A program made the position numbers and the translations under genes. 64,000 nucleotides of DNA from contig CM055102.1 in NCBI GenBank assembly GCA_029204225.1, forward strand, positions 13,897,658 through 13,961,657, in the 5' to 3' direction. Below are positions 32,876 through 46,500 of this stretch, piece after piece. Below the pieces are notes generated by a model, which was given only the letters and a program-made list of their open reading frames with translations, was not told the DNA's origin and did no database searches. The first letter of the stretch is position 1, and each line of letters begins with the position of its first letter. Source of the stretch: Diphasiastrum complanatum (Eukaryota; Streptophyta; Lycopodiopsida; Lycopodiales; Lycopodiaceae).

Positions 32876-33720
32876 AGGATGACAGTGAAATATCTATGTG
32901 AGCCTATATGGTGTATCCCAGAGAAGGAACGACCATGTAGGAGCTAGTCATATTTCCTAGGCTTTGTAAATAAATGTAGACCCCCCTTAAATTAGTTAGA
33001 GTGAGCCACCTTTTGATGGTGACCTTTAATGGAAGGGCAAATTCCACATGTAATTTCTAATTTGGTGGAATTGCCACTTGGGCTCCACATGGGCAGCCTT
33101 CTTGCTTATTTAAGGGCCCCCCCTCTCTTGTGAGGGAGCTTTGTATGTATTGTCAAGTTCTCTTGAGCAAATAGAGAAGATCTTCCACGAGTTCTTGATA
33201 ATTGCTAAGCTCCTTGTTCATGGCAATGTTCTTGAGTGAAGTTTCTATGAGCATGCTTGATTTTCTTGTATTGTGGATTAACTAGTTTCTTGTTTCCTTG
33301 TTTCTTGCTTAGTTGTGGATTAGGATTCATTTCGTGTTTGTGGAATAAGGTAGGAATCAGCACTCAAGTAAAATAAATAGGCTGGAATAGTGGTGTAGAT
33401 CTTGCATACTTTCTTACATTCCAGTTCTTGATTGTTCTTGAGCAATCTAGACATTAAGAAATGAGTGTTTCTTGATTCTTAGACTGTTAAAATGTTGTTT
33501 GGAATCTAGTTACTTGTTTCTTGTTCCTTGTTTCAGTAGTTAATCTTGTTCTTGATCGCTTTCTGATTTAGTAGATAGTGGTAGGATTGCTCCCTGTTTC
33601 AAAATATTGATCTTCTTGAGCTATGTCTGGTTACATGACTGGTTTACGCATGTAGCTGAGTATCAGATCTGTGACTCCCACTGACAGGCTGGGAAATACA
33701 CGTTGCAATCTGAGTAACGC
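32876..33720 (+). mobile_element. LTR-like region
   Basis: Non-coding, with CTTATTTAAGGGCC (TATA-like, about 33106) and a CTCTCTTG-rich start site region after it. Many copies of TTCTTGTTTC and GTTCTTGA follow. No matching second LTR lies in the window. The boundaries are not determined. Confidence 0.4.
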
Positions 33721-33811
33721 TTCTATTTTGTAACTGTTCTAATAAGAGGAAGAACCATAAGAACCGTAACTACAGAAGAACGAAGAAGAAGTAAAAGAAA
33801 CAACAAAACCG

Positions 33812-33840
33812 TGTTCACAGATTCAGAGAATCTGTGAACA
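33812..33840. repeat. Perfect 12-bp inverted repeat
   Basis: TGTTCACAGATT, loop CAGAG, then AATCTGTGAACA: a perfect hairpin. The role is not known. Confidence 0.9.
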
Positions 33841-33991
33841 TAAACTAATCAAGCTAGATTTTGCAAGATCTTCACAAAAATTTGGTAGTTTTGAGAAATG
33901 GACTATATGAACCAATATTGATCAGAATCAAAACTTTTTGTGCTTGCATGGCACCAAATTATAGTATATTAGGTCTAATTATAGTTGCATG

Positions 33992-34396
<405 letters not shown>

Positions 34397-34402
<6 letters not shown>

Positions 34403-34651
34403 CTCTCCCTTAATGATAAAATTACATTCTTCTATGCCTAAGAGACTACGAAGGTTCTCAAATCTGCATTTACCTAAAGACTTAGTAAAAATATCAGCCA
34501 CTTGATCTTCAGATTTACAAAAAACTAGATCAATGGCGCCATCAATTATTTTCTCTCGAACAAAGTGATGTTTATCTCGATGTGTTTTGTTCGAGCATGT
34601 AGTATAGTATGTGATGTAAAGCATACACACTGTACATAACAAATTAGTCAC
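34397..34651 (-). pseudogene. Copia RNase H end, minus strand
   Basis: The reading KHHFVREKIIDGAIDLVFCK with SEDQVADIFTKSLGKCRFEN and LLGIEECN is the last part of copia RNase H. The ORF runs to the polypurine tract and the LTR at 34402. Upstream, the element is cut off near 34650. Confidence 0.85.
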
Positions 34652-34777
34652 ATTGTATCTGTCATGCTAGCTTCTATGGAGGGCAAAAAAAGTTCAAGAG
34701 ATCGGTTCCTAAGCCACCCACCACCAAATTGGATGCATAAGGGCTAAAATAAGAGGCAATACTACTACGACAAATGT

Positions 34778-37520
34778 CTTGTCAAAGACATCAAGAATCA
34801 CTACAAAGTGATTGCTACAAGAGCTAGAGTCAACGAGAATCGACTCTAAAAATTGAATGCAAGATCTTTTACTCAAGCTATGGTAAGCACTGTTGATAGT
34901 CGAAGTGACCTTTGGCATCAAAGGTTTGGTCATATTAGTGCTCAAAGCTTGCAAATCCTTAAAAGAGGTAATCTAGTTGTTGGATTGCCTGATATCTCTT
35001 TTGAAAGAAAAATTTGTGAGGGTTGCATTTTGGGAAAACTGCATAGAGAGAGAGAGAGAGAGAGATTTCCCAAAGATGGAGCAAGAAGAGCCAATGGCAT
35101 TCTTGATTTTGTTCATAGTGATCTATGTGGACCAATACAAACTAGGTCCATTAGTGTTGTTACTATTTCATCACATTCATTGATGACTATAGTAGACATA
35201 TCTGGATTTATTTCATAAGCAAGAAATCTGATGCTTTTGCCAAGTTTAGAGAGTTCAAGGCTCTAATTGAAAAACAAACAGGTTGTTATATTAAGACTCT
35301 CAGATCAGATGGTGGCGGTGAGTATTTTTCAACAGAGTTTATAAATTTTTGCAAGGATAAGGGAATCAAGAGACAAACTACTGCACCCTATTCACCATAA
35401 CAGAATGGAGTTGCAGAACGGAAAAACAGATACATTGTGGAGATGGCTAGGGCAATGCTTAAGAGCAAGAGTTTGCCAAATACTTTTTGGGCAGAAGCAT
35501 GCAACACAGCTTCTTATATCTTGAATCGATGTCCTACGAAGTTCGTGGAGGGTAAGACACCTTACAAAGCTTTTACTAGAAAGAAACCTAATGTTTCTCA
35601 TTTACGAGTATTTGGTTGTGATGCTTACGCTCATGTGCCTGATGAAAAACAAAAGAAGCTGGATGTAAAAGCTGTTAAGTGTATTTTCCTTGGATATGAT
35701 GAAAGAGCCAATGCATACAGGATGTATGACACAGATGCACAAAATATCGTGACTTCCAAAGATGCTACTTTTGATGAGATGGGTCAAAATGACCAAATAA
35801 AATTGGCAGTTGATTCCTTTGATGATAAAGCCAAAGTACAGGTGAAGAAAGAAGTTGGTGTCAATATGGAAGAGCCAATGGAAAAAGACAGGGTTAGTAA
35901 TGAGATTCCTAAGAGTGCCTAAGTGGTACTTGTCAGTAACAGGTGATGCTAATAAGGGAGATACTCCCGAATCAAGTGAGTAGGGAGAGCTTAGGAGATC
36001 AAGCAGAAATCGAAAACCTCCAGCTCGACTAGAGATGAATCTAGCCCTAATGGGATCCATTTTAACGGCTCGAGAACCTAAAACTTTCAACGAAGCAAAG
36101 GAACACAAGGAGTGGCGTGCAGCTATGGAAACAGAAATGGAGGCTATATCGAAGAACAAAACGTGGGACTTGGTTGAGCTACCTGATGGTAAGACGCCTG
36201 TCACATGTAAGTGGATCTACAAGACAAAGTATGGAGCGGATGGGCAACTCAACAAGTACAAGGCACGACTAGTTGCAAGAGGTTCTGAGCAGCCAGAAGG
36301 TATAGACTTTGAGGAGACCTTCGCACCTGTAGCCAAAATGGTAACTATTCATTCTATCATTGCAATTTCTGCTTTCTATGGTTGGAAAATCCAACAAATG
36401 GACGTCAAATCTGCTTTTCTTAATGGAGTATTGAATGAAGAGGTATATTTAGAGCAACCTTAAGGGTTGATTGAGCCAGGGAGAGATCATTTGGTTTGTA
36501 AACTCAACAAAGCCATATATGGATTGAAGCAAGCACCACAAGCATGGTACTCTTGCATTGATGAAAACTTCAAGTGAAGGGGAATGATAAAGAGTGATGA
36601 TGATCCTAATCTTAACATTCTTAGGCAAAACTCAGATATAGTGTTCATTGTTCTCTATGTCGATGATTTGATTATTACAGGAAGTAGTATGGGCTTAATT
36701 GATGAAATCAAATCATACCTTTCCAATACCTTTGACATGAGCGATTTAGGGTTGATGCATTATTGTCTTGGTATTGAAGTTTGGCAAAAGGAAGACAGTG
36801 TTATTCTTACGCAAAGCAAGTATGCACGTGATATATTGTATAAGTTCAAGATGCGGGATTGCAAGTCAGTAAGTACTCCAATGGAGGCCAATACCAAACT
36901 TTCTGCATTTGATGAAGCCAATAAAGTTGATGCATACTTATGTAGGTAGTTAGTGGATAGTTTAATCTATTTGACACACACACGTCCTGACATTGCTTAT
37001 GTTGTTGGTGTGGTAAGTCAATTTATGCAAGAACCTAGTCAGACTCATTGGAAAGCTGCTAAACGTATTTTGAGATATGTTTGAGGCATGTTAGATTTTG
37101 GCTTGAAGTATGATCAGTCTGAAGCCCTAATGTTGGTAGGTTATACAGATGCTGATTGGGCAAGAAATATTGATGATAGACAATCTACCAGTGCTCATAC
37201 ATTTAGCTATGGTACATATGTTATGGTACATATGTTATGGTACATTTAGCTCTATGGTACAGCTGCTATGGTACAACCGCTGATACATTTAGCTATGGTA
37301 TAGCTGCTATTTCTTGGAGCAGCAAGAAGCAACCTACAGTAGCCTTATCTTCGACGGAAGTTAAGTATCGTGCACTTAGCAATGCTACACAAGAGGTAAT
37401 ATGGTTACGAAGACTACTTACTGATTTGGGACAATCACAGGTGGATGCTACAACTATATATTGCGACAACAAAAGCTATATTCATCTTGCCAAGAAGAAG
37501 AATAACTCTCCAAACATTCT
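34778..37520 (+). pseudogene. Copia pre-integrase, integrase, RT and RNase H
   Basis: In order: YKVIATRARV; the pre-integrase block SDLWHQRFGHISAQ with the knuckle half CEGCILGK; integrase with HSDLCGPI, RSDGGGEYFS and NGVAERKNR (all three catalytic residues readable, but a TAA replaces the usual Gln codon in YSPQQNG); FGCDAYAHVPDEKQKKLD; RT from EWRAAMETEMEAISKNKTWD with LYVDDLIITG at about 36655; and RNase H with SSKKQPTVALSSTE. At least one frameshift near 35180 and stops near 36462, 36575, 36947 and 37084 make it inactive. An (AG)n run at 35045-35065 inserts Arg-Glu repeats into the integrase zinc region. Confidence 0.9.
37197..37310. repeat. Short tandem repeats inside copia RNase H
   Basis: Units such as ACATATGTTATGGT and ACATTTAGCTATGGTA are repeated several times and shift the RNase H frame. 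The parts before and after read normally (DDRQSTSAHTFSYG, then AISWSSKKQ). Confidence 0.8.
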
Positions 37521-37574
37521 CTCATGTACCCGCCAAGATTTAAGCCTTGGAAACATGGGCATATCTTATCCAAG

Positions 37575-38550
37575 TTAATTTTTGCAAAAGACATGATGTA
37601 TATTTTCACTAGCATCCATGTGAACAAATTCACTAGTGTCCATAATGTATATTCTCACTAGTGTCCATGTGAACAAATTCAAAACATTACATGAGTTATA
37701 TATTATTAGGCACTCTAAACCCAACACTTGTTACAATGTAGCGAGGACCTATCTCAGATGAAGGTGTTCCTTTCTTCAAAGTTGAGAGCTTCATCGGAAT
37801 TTAATACCTTGTCGGATTTTATTGTTGGCAATCTATCAAGATCATTTGGTCAAATTTCATCAATGGTAGTCTACACACAATACTTGGTCAAATGTTATTA
37901 TTGTTGATAATCACCACATGGTGAATCATCCCTTTTGATACACTAATTGGAGCATAATAAATGCAACCCTTAATATAATCAAAACCCTAACTGTTTGAAA
38001 GGTGCTCCTTTTGTACCATCAAACAATGCTCCTTTGTAGCACCTCTCAAGCAAGGAGCATTGTTAGATGAGGGTGGAATAACCTTCAATGTATCAAGAGT
38101 TGGGCATTATGATCATCATCGAAACAATTTTTGTGATTTCTTTTGTTTTTAGTTGTTTGACCAATGACAAAGTTCACCCAAAGCCAAAAGCTCCCTACAT
38201 GTCCTAATTCTAAATCAATAGTAGTTATATTTGTCATTTTCTTGTACTTGATGTGCTTTGCGCTATTTCAAGAGTGGATAACGGTGGATCCTTGTCTCCT
38301 GCAATAGCCGAGTCGGACAAGAGCGTTCCATACAAGGCTCGAATTTCAACTCCGACTGGAGTCTAGACAATATTAGTGTGGTTTCACATGGAAAAATCCA
38401 AGGCCATTTCAAAACTTGCATTTGAAAGTCCAGTTCTTTCCACGTCATTTCATATGAAAGGCCCTTTCATTTGAAGAGCAAACCTAAAACTCGATAATGT
38501 ATGATAGATCGATTGTTAAAATCGAAGCCTATGTCACGTGTTAGCATCAA
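37575..38550. other. Gene-free stretch with a small tandem repeat
   Basis: At about 37597-37682 the block ending CACTAGTGTCCATGTGAACAAATTC is present nearly twice. The remainder has no ORF or motif I can support. Confidence 0.5.
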
Positions 38551-38551
38551 A

Positions 38552-39010
38552 AGTTGTAGGGTGTTCAACTTATAAAGTTAATGTGGACGAATTGCTAAAA
38601 TTGATGCCTATTTCAATGGTTAGTTTCTTTTTGTATACATAGTTACCCAACTAGTACTTATACACAACATATACAAGTTGTCAACGCCAAGTGAGGAGTT
38701 ATCTCCTAAGATATCACTATGCAACGGTTGGGATTTAAGCCTGCGCTTTGCCGATTGTAGTCAACAACTCTATCCATACATCAAAGGGTGTTCAAAGGTT
38801 ATAGGGTGTTCAACTTATAAAGTTAATGTGGACTAATTTCTAAAATTGATGCCTATTTCATTGGTTATTTTTTTTTGTCTAATACTTATACACAACATAT
38901 ACAAGTTGTCAAGGACGAGTGAGGGGTAAGCTCTTAAGATATCACTATGCGGTTGGGATATGAGCCCGCGCTTTGCCGGTTGTAGTCAACAACTTTATGC
39001 ATACATCGCG
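38552..39010. repeat. Tandem duplication of about 245 bp with tRNA-like boxes
   Basis: Unit 1 (38552-38786) and unit 2 (about 38797-39010) share GTGTTCAACTTATAAAGTTA, ATACACAACATATACAAGTT and GTAGTCAACAACT. On the minus strand each has AGAGTTGTTGACTACAA followed about 25 bases later by GGCTTAAATCCCAACC or GGCTCATATCCCAACC, spaced roughly like pol III A and B boxes. A tRNA-derived SINE origin is possible but not shown. Confidence 0.7.
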
Positions 39011-39118
39011 TTGCGATGGACTTTTGGACTTCGTTGGTTAGCTTGAAGAGTTGTAGGTTTTCAACCCGCGTAAAAACGCAATGGTCTTAGTCAAATGTAT
39101 AAAATTTGCTATACGATA

Positions 39119-39190
39119 TTTTCACACGTGATGAGTTGGTGTATCGCGTGGGAACTATGCACACCAGGTTTAAATCTCGGTGCGGGTTTC
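39119..39190 (+). repeat. Possible SINE-like pol III promoter
   Basis: GAGTTGGTGTATCGCGTGGG followed by CACACCAGGTTTAAATCTCG resembles the A-box/B-box layout of tRNA-derived SINEs. It lies just upstream of the E3 ligase gene. No poly-A or T tail or target duplication was identified. Confidence 0.3.
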
Positions 39191-39399
39191 GTGAAGAAAG
39201 GCATCAAATTGTTGTGGGTTTTTTTTAGGGTTGGCTTTTTTGACGAGCCCCCTTGTGGGCCCTTGAAACGCGTTTTCTTCGACCTCAAGCCCCAGGCAAG
39301 TGCAAACGTGTCCCTTGGAGCAGATCGCAATCAAGAAGATGCTTATCTTCTCACCGGCATATCTCCCGTATTTATTTTGACATAGGACGTGACGGCAGG

Positions 39400-40587
39400 T
39401 GACGGCCGCGTAACGGAAGGGTGGGCAGTGGGTATCCATCAGCGGGCGCGGGCGCGGCGCCGTTAACTTATTGCCGTCCAAGGAATATTCGTTTGTGCTT
39501 CAGTCACAACCATTCCTTACGAAAGGCCGGCATCGTTCCTTCCTCCCTCCTCCTCCTATTATTTCTTTCTCTTTCCTTCTATTTTTTTCCTTCTTCTTCT
39601 TTTTCTTCTGTTTTCTCCTTCGTCTTTCTCTAGGGTTTGAGAAAGCTCGCTCGCTCTGCTCGCAGGTGCGCCTTGGATGAGCTCGCGCGTCCCAGCTCTA
39701 ATGCGCTGCAGCGGTCAGATGATGATGTATCCCCTTTTCTAGCACTTTAGATCGCGGGATCTCGTGGTTTTTCTGCTTTAGTTTCGTGCAGGTTTGCTCC
39801 CGTTCTTGTGCTGGATCATTTGTTGCTTCTTGAATGATTACGTTGCTCCCAGGGTTGTGTATGTCTCACGATATATGTTGTTTTTTGGTTGCCGTAGGTG
39901 CTGAGATCGTGAGGGCATCAAGGGGAGTTTGTTTGTGCTGCAACAATTGGCGTTGAGGCCTGGGCGTAGCTTTATTTCTGCAGCGCCTAATTGTGAATAG
40001 TGGTTTGCAGATCGGTGGAGGCCTAATTCAATCGAGGCTTGGTTAGTTGATGTGAGGAAGATCGAAGTTGTACGAGGTTGAATATTAGCGTTTGCAGACA
40101 TCTTCTGTTTGGAGGTCATTGCAACCGTGACATTAAAGAGGCGTTTGCCGTTTTGGCGGTCTGAAGGTTACAAACAACCATGTCTTGGAAAGCAGCCTTG
40201 TACGCATTTATTCTTTACGTGCAAGGGAAACTACTGTTTTACGTCGAAGGTTCTTGCTATAACACTCTCTAGAACCAGAAGACCGGTTATTCTTGCCTGG
40301 ACCTTCTATCTCAAGCGATACCATTGTCAAAGGATCCTGCTGAGCTGCATCGAAGGAATTTTATTTGAATCGGGGGTGCAGTCAACCCGTTCTATCAGGC
40401 TTCGGGCCAAGGAAGACAAGCACAAGCATCAGGGTTTCAATTAAAAAATATAAGTCCTGCGTCTGGCAGGCAGTGGCACACTTTTTTTTAGTGTTAGACA
40501 CTATTGTTGAAGGCGTCATAAGCCTTCTATTCTTTTGTAAGAGCCCTCAGTTTATGTTAAAAACATCTGGGGCTTCTAAAAAAAACC
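39400..40587 (+). promoter_or_regulatory. Promoter and 5-prime leader of the E3 ligase gene
   Basis: The GC content rises sharply here (GCGGGCGCGGGCGCGGCGCC at about 39443). A C/T-rich leader follows, with the telo-box sequence CTAGGGTTTGAG at about 39632, common in plant housekeeping gene leaders. Possible leader-intron sites are CGCAG|GTGCGC near 39666 and GCCGTAG|GTGCTG near 39897, but transcript evidence is needed to settle them. The start codon context is AAACCATGG. Confidence 0.6.
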
Positions 40588-43500
40588 ATGGCTGTTCATT
40601 ACAAATTTAAAAGTGCCAAAGATTACGACTCTATTCCTATTGAGGGGCACTTCATATCTGTTTCAAATTTGAAAGAAAAGATTGTTGAGAAGATGAAATT
40701 GGGCAGAGCTTCTGATTTTGATCTTCTAATCTCCAATGCTCAAACTAGTGAAGGTCGGCATCTTTCTTTTTTAAAGTAGTTAGTTAGTTAGGAAATTGCA
40801 AGGGAGTTTAGCTTCTGGGGTTTATAAGGCCATATCCTGAATATAGAAAGTTGGCATATCGTTTAGTAGATATAGATTGTTGAAATATTACACAGATTGT
40901 TTTAAATGCCACAGTTAGGTATAAGGCAGTGCAAGATGTACTACATAGACTTGCGAGTCTGAGTCAACTAGTGCAGTTTAAGAATTTTGCCTTCTTGAAA
41001 GGAAACTTATTCATACAATGCAATTAAATATTATAATTTTAGAAATTAATTTGCTACCACATTCCTCCAAGATATCTGCAGAAGTTAGCCAGGTATATTT
41101 CAGTTTCTTGTACTTAAACATAAAAAGTGTGCTCCAAAATCATTCCCATTGGGATATTTGTCATGGCAGAACACTGGCAACATGTAATGTGAATCTCGTA
41201 TTGGTATTACAGAATACAGTGATGAAGGATTTTTGGTGCCAAAAAACACTTCAGTTTTAGTCCGTCGAGTTCCTGGGAAGCCTCGCCTGCCAATCGTCAC
41301 TGATGTCAGAGAAGAGTACTGACCTATTCTACATCTCCCGGGGCAATTTATTTCATTCTTGAAAAGCCTTAAGTTTTTACCTGTTAGATGCTTTTGCCTT
41401 TCCAGTTTGTTTTATGTTGTATTTATAAAAAATTCAGCAGGCTTTGTTGGCTATATATTCCCCACAGTTTTAGAGTGCCATCTCTGTCAAGCATATCTGT
41501 CACATGGATGTTTGCATTATTTGTCTCTGCAGCCCCAAAGCTTTTTCTTCTTTATGCATGTTTTTTTCTTGATCCATTCAACAAGTTTGGGTAGATTATT
41601 AAATCATTACTGGCATTTTATGTGCTCTAAACTATCGGCACATGTGTTCAACTTCTTAAGCATAACATGTGAGCAGAGTTTCTTCAAATGCATCTTTCTT
41701 GTCATCACTATTAGCAGCATAGATATTTCGTTTACAAGCATTAAATTTGTTGTGCCACTATATGCATTCATTGGTAGTGACACTACACAACAGAAACCTT
41801 GAGCCTCAAGCATGACCAAGGGTTCCTTGTGGAAGGGAGACCTTCATCTGTGTAGAAGGTTCCCTTCGCTGATACAGCACTGCAGCCATTGATCATGCCG
41901 AAAACTTGAGACTTCTGCTCAAAAGATGCATGCTGCAATTCAAGCTTTTTACGATATCAGTTGAACCCAAAGTGGGCACTATCTACACGTAAGAGGGAAT
42001 TTGATTAGAATCAAAATGATGCAGGCAAAAAGTTGCCGAAGAAAGCTCACGGCAATCTGCTTTATTTAGAAATGGACTGGAGACTGCAGGAACTTCTCAA
42101 CATACTGCAGTAAGATTCATATTTCTTCTTTGGTCGAGTTCACATGAAGGGGGTGTTGATTAGAAAATTCTGCAAGCACTCATAGCTTTTAGTTGTGTAA
42201 TGTTCTCCAAAGACTGAGGTATATCTTGATTCACAGCCTGAAGCGCCTGAGTGGATGGATGAGTTTGGGGTTGATTTATATGAAGAGCCCGAAGTTCTTC
42301 AGAATCAACCGGTCATTAACAAGGCAGACGAAGATAGTAAAATCAAAGCATTTGTTGATGCTTCAGCATCTGATTGGCAGCGGTGAGTTTCTGGAGAAGA
42401 TCTTTGTGGACAGCAGTTCCAGACCCCTTATTTGTTCTTTTCTTTATTTTTGGGACATGCGGATCGATTGATTGTTAATAGCCCACGTAGGTGCTTGTCA
42501 AAATATGATAGTTTTGTGCTTTTCCTGTGTATTGAAATAATAGCGCTAAGTTTATTGTGTTGTATCATTGGTTTTTAGTAGCATCTATGGATAGAGGTAT
42601 CTGCAAAAGCTACACGGTTACTGTGATTTTACTTTTTCACAAATTCATCATGCAGACAAACCCAAGAGACCTTCTCTGGTGGTAGGGGTTTTGGCAGAGG
42701 TGGTCAAGGAAGAAGTGCTGGTGGAAGAGGATTTGGTAAGCATTTCCAGATGCTGGGTATAAAAGTTTAACCTCGGAAATGGCATGTTGTGATGTGATAA
42801 ATGCTCGTGGACTGTAGTCCATAGTTTTTGAAGCCTTTCTCTTTGTATCTCAAGGTGTGAATGCCTTTACTGTAAGCCGTGATCACTCAATGCACAAACT
42901 GCCACTGTTGAATGCTCAATATACGAAGATGTTGAAAGTTTTCACAAATCATGACGTCAATTGTTAAAACTTCGAATCATTCAGACATTATGAATATTCT
43001 CAACTTTCACCTTGTATCTTCACCAATGTAAGGTCTAGGACATCGTACATTTAGTAAGATTCACTTCCATCAGTGAGCAGTAAATCATAACAAATACGAT
43101 GCCTATGAATATCTTTTTATCGATACAACGAAACTTGGCCAAGGTTCGCAAATCCCTCTTTTGCACCAGTACATATTTTCTCATTTATGGAGGTTTTCCA
43201 CGGAGTGGATGAGAACAGAATGCTGGATGTAAGCATTGTTGCGTTCAAACACGTTTGAATGCTGATTCAAATTCATTTCAAACGCCCATGTTTGAAAACG
43301 TGTTTGAGACGTAGGCTTTTCAAATGTTTTTCGTTAACTAGCCCCCCAAAAGGGGCTCAAAGGGCCAAATGACTTTGTTAAGAAATTTTTAGGGCCCATG
43401 TATGTAAATAACGGCCTATGTACAGCTCGGGCCAGCCTTTTTTATTTTCACATGTTTGATCAAAGCTCGCCCTCCTCTCCATCTTTTGCCAAGATCTCTT

Positions 43501-46500
43501 GCAAGTGGGGGTTATTTACTGTGCTTGAGTGATTGGAAGCATTAGATAAGAGATTTGAACTACCTTTACATTATATTCAAGGTTCCAACAGTTCAATTAG
43601 CAATGGGGGGGGGCCAAATGACTTTGTTAAGAAATTTTTAGGGCCCATGTATGTAAATAACGGCCTATGTACAGCTCGGGCCAGCATTTTTTATTTCCAC
43701 ATGTTTGATCAAAGCTCGCCCTCCTCTCCATCTTTTGCCAAGATCTCTTGCAAGTGGGGGTTATTTACTGTGCTTGAGTGATTGGAAGCATTAGATAAGA
43801 GATGGTTTAGGTGCTACAAGCATGGTGCACTGTGTGCAGAAAAGATGGGCTTTTTAGGTCACAAGCTCTTATTTGTTTAACATGCTTATTCTACTACCTT
43901 TACGTTATATTCAAGGTTCCAACAGTTACACTAGCAATAAAGTTATTTAAAACCCCAAAAATAAAATAAAGTTTTGTTTTGTTTGGAACTTTCTCACTCA
44001 ATCGTTTCAAACACGTTTCAAATGTGGACGTTTGATACGTTTGAATGCAACCTTGGATGTAAGGACAACCGTGGGATATTGTACAACCTTTGCTAGCTTT
44101 GGCTGATACAAAGCTGCTAGGAGGCGGAGTGTATGCTATTTACCACCCATCGATGGAAGTGACATCTATTTGGTGTCCTCCCAAGATCCATGCTTTGTGG
44201 ATGAGTACTCTCTAGGTGGGCGGGAACATTTTTGGAATATTAGTTGCACTCTAGGTGCAGGCAGGCACCTAGTGTATTTTGTCAATCAATTTTAGCACTT
44301 TGAAAATGTTGAAGGTCAAGCATGTAATGTATCAAATCTTAAAGGTTACTCAAGCACACCTCTCCATCATAATTGTACATTTAGAGAGTAATTCAAAGTA
44401 TTAGATCTGCAGCTCCCCTTCCATCATAATTGTGCAGTCAAGAAACTTTGTTCCTTGGACTAGCCTAAATATTCTTAAGTGTAATGCTATTCGATCATTT
44501 GTGCAGGCCATGTCTTTCAGAAGAGAACGCCACCTCAAGGCTATGTTTGTCATCGCTGTGGAGTAACTGGTATTCTCTATTGGTCTTGGTTCTCTTGGCT
44601 TTTGCTTGTTGCCGTTCCTATTTTCCATCTGCAAGTCAAATTCTTATTTTCTTTGGCCCTCTTACAATGGATCATTTTAGGGCACTACATACAGCACTGT
44701 CCCACCAATGGTGATCCTGCTTACGATATGAAGAAAGTCAAGCTACCAACTGGCATACCTAAGACTATGCTTGTTGCAAATCCCGATGGCTCTTATGCAT
44801 TGCCTAATGGTCAAGTAGCTGTTCTGAAGCCCAATGAGTACGCCTCTTTTGGCTTTACAGTTTATGCAGTAGAATTTGTAAATAATAATGTGCTAGAAGT
44901 GCAAAGAATAGGCTGTTTCACATGAAATATTTTCTTGCTGGTATCATAAATAACGGAAGTTTTCAAAGTTTCTTGTAGGAGCTTTATCTGATCAATTAGA
45001 CGAAACTTTATTCACTCTTTGGGAGTTTGTGCTTGAGGGAATATGGGGAGATGGAACAAGCAAATGGAAATAGCACTTATCAGATGTCCAGAAGGGCATT
45101 GGAATGAATCTTAAACTTCCTCTTAAAATTCTCTGGGCACTTATTGCCAGGAGAATTTTATCTTTTTGAGTAATGTAGTTAGGTCCAATGAAGCTATTTG
45201 GTGGCAAACTTTTAACTAGGAGGCTGTCACCGAGGCAGCTCATATATTCTATGAGCTTTCTCTGCTTGGGGCAGGAATGAAATACCTTGATATTGGTGGT
45301 GGCCTTCGCATCGACTATCACGGATCTAACCCTTCAGGATCTGGTCCGTTGGTTACACATTTGAGGAGTACGAAAAACAGGTCGTTCATGCAGTTGATGA
45401 TGCTTGTGCATTGAGCAACGTAAAGGCTCCATCCTTATGTTGTGAGACCTTATGCTCCGACCTTATTTGATTAGTTACTCAAAATCAACAACCTGAAGTA
45501 TCTTCTACTAACTTCTAAGGACGTTTTCTTATTGTGCACAGCTATCAACCAGCCTTTCTAATGCATAACAATAGACCTTGTGGTGCTTTGATCCATTCTG
45601 AACTCTGAGAAGACTCTGCTTTATTGCAGAGTCCAAGAGTGTTTTTTGAAGGTGTCACATTTTCTATTTGTTATTGATCTTATTGCAGGGCTGCTTTTGA
45701 GAAGGAAATTGATGGTTTTCCATCTACGCGGATGGTAGGGGATATCCCCCCTGAATTGCGATGCCCTCTTTGTCGGGATGTTTTGAAGGATGCAGTACTT
45801 ACGAGCAAGTGCTGCTTCAAAAGCTACTGTGATAGATGTAATTAAGTGTGATGTCCCCATTCTCCCTGTTTGGTTTAGTCTATATACTTGATTACATTAT
45901 AGTCATTGAAAAGTATACAGGACCTGTGATTTGGCTTAGTGTTGTTGTTACGATAGGAAGCAACAGATGGCAGCTGATGTGTCCGGTTTTTGCTCCAGGT
46001 ATTCGAGAGCAGATCATGTCAAAGGGGAAGTGTATATGTGGAGCAACAAATATATTAGCAGATGATCTGCTTCCAAACAAGACTCTTCGGGAAGCTATTG
46101 ATCGACTTTTAGAGTCCACAGCAATGACGAGCAGTGCTGAGAATGCAGGAAGCAAAGTACAGATACAAGGTCTCTGCTTCTGTGATTACTGGTTTCCCTG
46201 TCGAAGTTGCGTTAACAAATAAAATCAAACATTATTTGGCAGGATGAAATGGAAAGTTGATCAGCTGTATGAGTTCTACCAGGAGTCAATACTCCTGAAA
46301 TGTGTTGGAACTTTGATTTCATTTTGCAAATTATTAGCTGATTGCTCATTCTGTTTATTTCGATTGAGTTTTATGAACTGACAGTATGTCAATAAATATC
46401 TTGATATGATTTTCCCAGATATGGAGTCTGCTCCTTTACCGCGTCCAAAGGCAGCTTCACCTGCAGCCTCAGCATCAATCAAAGAATCACAATCTACTAT

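Noticed and set aside
38700-38760. Possible tRNA gene
   Set aside because: Box-like words are present, but a full cloverleaf with a proper anticodon arm could not be drawn.
39095-39481. ORFs on both strands upstream of the E3 ligase gene
   Set aside because: They overlap each other in the GC-richer promoter flank and show no domain.
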